A DNA stretch of 32,107 bases, from positions 10,050 through 42,156 of the forward strand of contig JAGROX010000072.1 in the NCBI GenBank assembly GCA_020440025.1. The letters are read 5' to 3'. Below are positions 31,184 to 32,107 of the stretch, piece after piece. Every line of letters starts with the position of its first letter. The stretch's first letter is position 1. Source of the DNA: Verrucomicrobiia bacterium (GTDB lineage: Bacteria > Verrucomicrobiota > Verrucomicrobiia > Verrucomicrobiales > DEV007). Below the pieces are notes generated by a model. It was not told where the DNA came from. It ran no database searches and saw nothing but the letters and a program-made list of their open reading frames with translations. The position numbers were made by a program, and so were the translations under genes.

Positions 31184-32107
31184 TCAGGCATCGACCTCTC
31201 CCTGCCACTGCCGCAACTGTTCCGGGAACGGGCATTCAGCACATTCGGACGCGTCTTCGAGGCAAAAATCGGCATAGATTTGCAGGAGCGCCTGTTGCTG
31301 CCAATAGCGCCGCGACCATCGCTCGCCGACGGCTTCGTCGCTCCCAAAGAGCCGCAGGCGCGCCCGTCGCAGGCTTTCGTTGACCACCGCTCCCGGCAAA
31401 TCGAGATAGGCCTCCCAAAGATGAGGTTGGCTGGCGATGGCAGCGGGAAAGAGGACATTGCCGAGAAGATCCCGGATTCGATCCTTTCCGATCAGCGCCA
31501 AAGGCTTTCCCGAAGGTTTGGCTTTTAGGGTGTAGTGATGCTGCCAGTAGTCGTGGGTCAAGCCGCCGAGATGATCCTGCAGGGACCGGGTCCAGCGAGA
31601 TTTCGAATTTCCACCGGCATCGGCGGCGGTCACCAACTGGCGAAATTTGGTCCAATCGTTCACCAATGCCGCTAGGGCGGCGACGCGACGTTGCGGATGG
31701 TTGGTTGGCCGGGTCCCGGCGAGTTTCCAAGTCAGTTTCCGATCCGGTTCGGGCTCGTGAGCATCGCGATGTTTCCACCAGTAATCCCAGAGCGCCTTCA
31801 GATAATCCCGGGCCGTGGAATCCGCCGCGTCTCTGAAATGTTCATGATCGAGAAATCCCGCCACTCCAAAGAGCAGCGCCTCACGCTCGGCGGGCTCGAG
31901 TTTTCGCAATTCCGCCAGCGGCAATCGCTGCGACAGCACCGCCATCACGAGTTTGTTGTGTCGATAACCGAGAGCTTCGGCCACTGCCTGATAGAGCGCC
32001 TGATTCTCGGTGTGCGCCTCGGCGATGGCGACAAAGCGGCGAGCTTTCCGATGCAGTCGATACTGGGCCGCCGCGTGGAGCAGGGATTCGATGGCCGAGT
32101 CGCTCAT
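31184..32107 (-). CDS. DUF2851 family protein, C-terminal part (runs off right edge)
   Basis: About 307 residues of a protein matching DUF2851, a family of unknown function. Recognisable blocks are LYQAVAEALGYRHNKLVMAVLSQRLPLAELRKL, EREALLFGVAGFL, RDYLKALWDYWWKH, LTWKLAGTRPTNHPQRRVAALAAL, and a C-terminal IYADFCLEDASECAECPFPEQL with a cysteine cluster. Members usually exceed 400 residues and have an N-terminal segment before the ESLLHAAAQYR helix seen here. The Met codon at the window edge is thus probably internal and the gene is 5'-truncated by the window. Cys-x2-Cys near the end might bind metal. Confidence 0.8.
   Translation of the reverse strand: MSDSAIESLLHAAAQYRLHRKARRFVAIAEAHTENQALYQAVAEALGYRHNKLVMAVLSQRLPLAELRKLEPAEREALLFGVAGFLDHEHFRDAADSTARDYLKALWDYWWKHRDAHEPEPDRKLTWKLAGTRPTNHPQRRVAALAALVNDWTKFRQLVTAADAGGNSKSRWTRSLQDHLGGLTHDYWQHHYTLKAKPSGKPLALIGKDRIRDLLGNVLFPAAIASQPHLWEAYLDLPGAVVNESLRRARLRLFGSDEAVGERWSRRYWQQQALLQIYADFCLEDASECAECPFPEQLRQWQGEVDA

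Overview
The window looks like chromosomal DNA of a Gram-negative, GC-rich bacterium, most likely a verrucomicrobium or another PVC-group relative. An outer membrane (BamA) and an MsbA-type exporter show the Gram-negative envelope. The PVC placement is inference from gene style: an SHD1-like domain on a secreted protein, secreted beta-helix and BNR-type proteins, an acyl-carrier-like membrane protein, weak or absent Shine-Dalgarno sequences, and REP-like GTCCC/GGGAC hairpins. There is no prophage, plasmid, transposase, CRISPR array, tRNA or rRNA gene that I can see.

Left part (1-12.8 kb): the 5' part of bamA (minus), then ruvB and a membrane protein (plus), an M42 aminopeptidase (minus), a lone cNMP-type domain protein, metX (minus), a divergent GT-C glycosyltransferase, a membrane-anchored proline-rich protein and dcd. 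A LysR regulator and a DUF1275 membrane protein form a small minus-strand operon with a LysR-type box just upstream. A secreted thioredoxin-like/SHD1-like protein and a tiny membrane protein converge on a shared terminator.

Middle part (12.9-22.5 kb): a site-2-protease-like protein with two CBS domains. Then a long co-directional minus-strand block: secreted OB-fold-like protein, sodium:solute symporter, its 53-residue membrane neighbour, NAD-dependent epimerase, VOC-fold protein, SDR dehydrogenase and an acyl-carrier-like membrane protein. The dehydrogenases beside a solute symporter suggest uptake and oxidation of a small organic solute (inference). A secreted beta-helix protein and a six-repeat BNR-type protein converge next, followed by two small genes, one of which may be frameshifted.

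Right part (22.5-32.1 kb): a 157-bp cluster of four hairpins, an MsbA-like ABC exporter divergent from a SanA/YdcF-like protein, a GYF_2 plus membrane-domain protein, and a two-gene sensory locus. The sensory locus pairs a multi-PAS protein, whose ATPase domain has lost its key motifs, with a complete REC-PAS-PAS-HisKA-HATPase-REC hybrid kinase. A DUF2851 gene runs off the right edge.

The most striking item is the protein at 14020-14706. Its two ends together make up one acyl carrier protein domain, cut and rejoined at the phosphopantetheine serine site, and that serine is missing.
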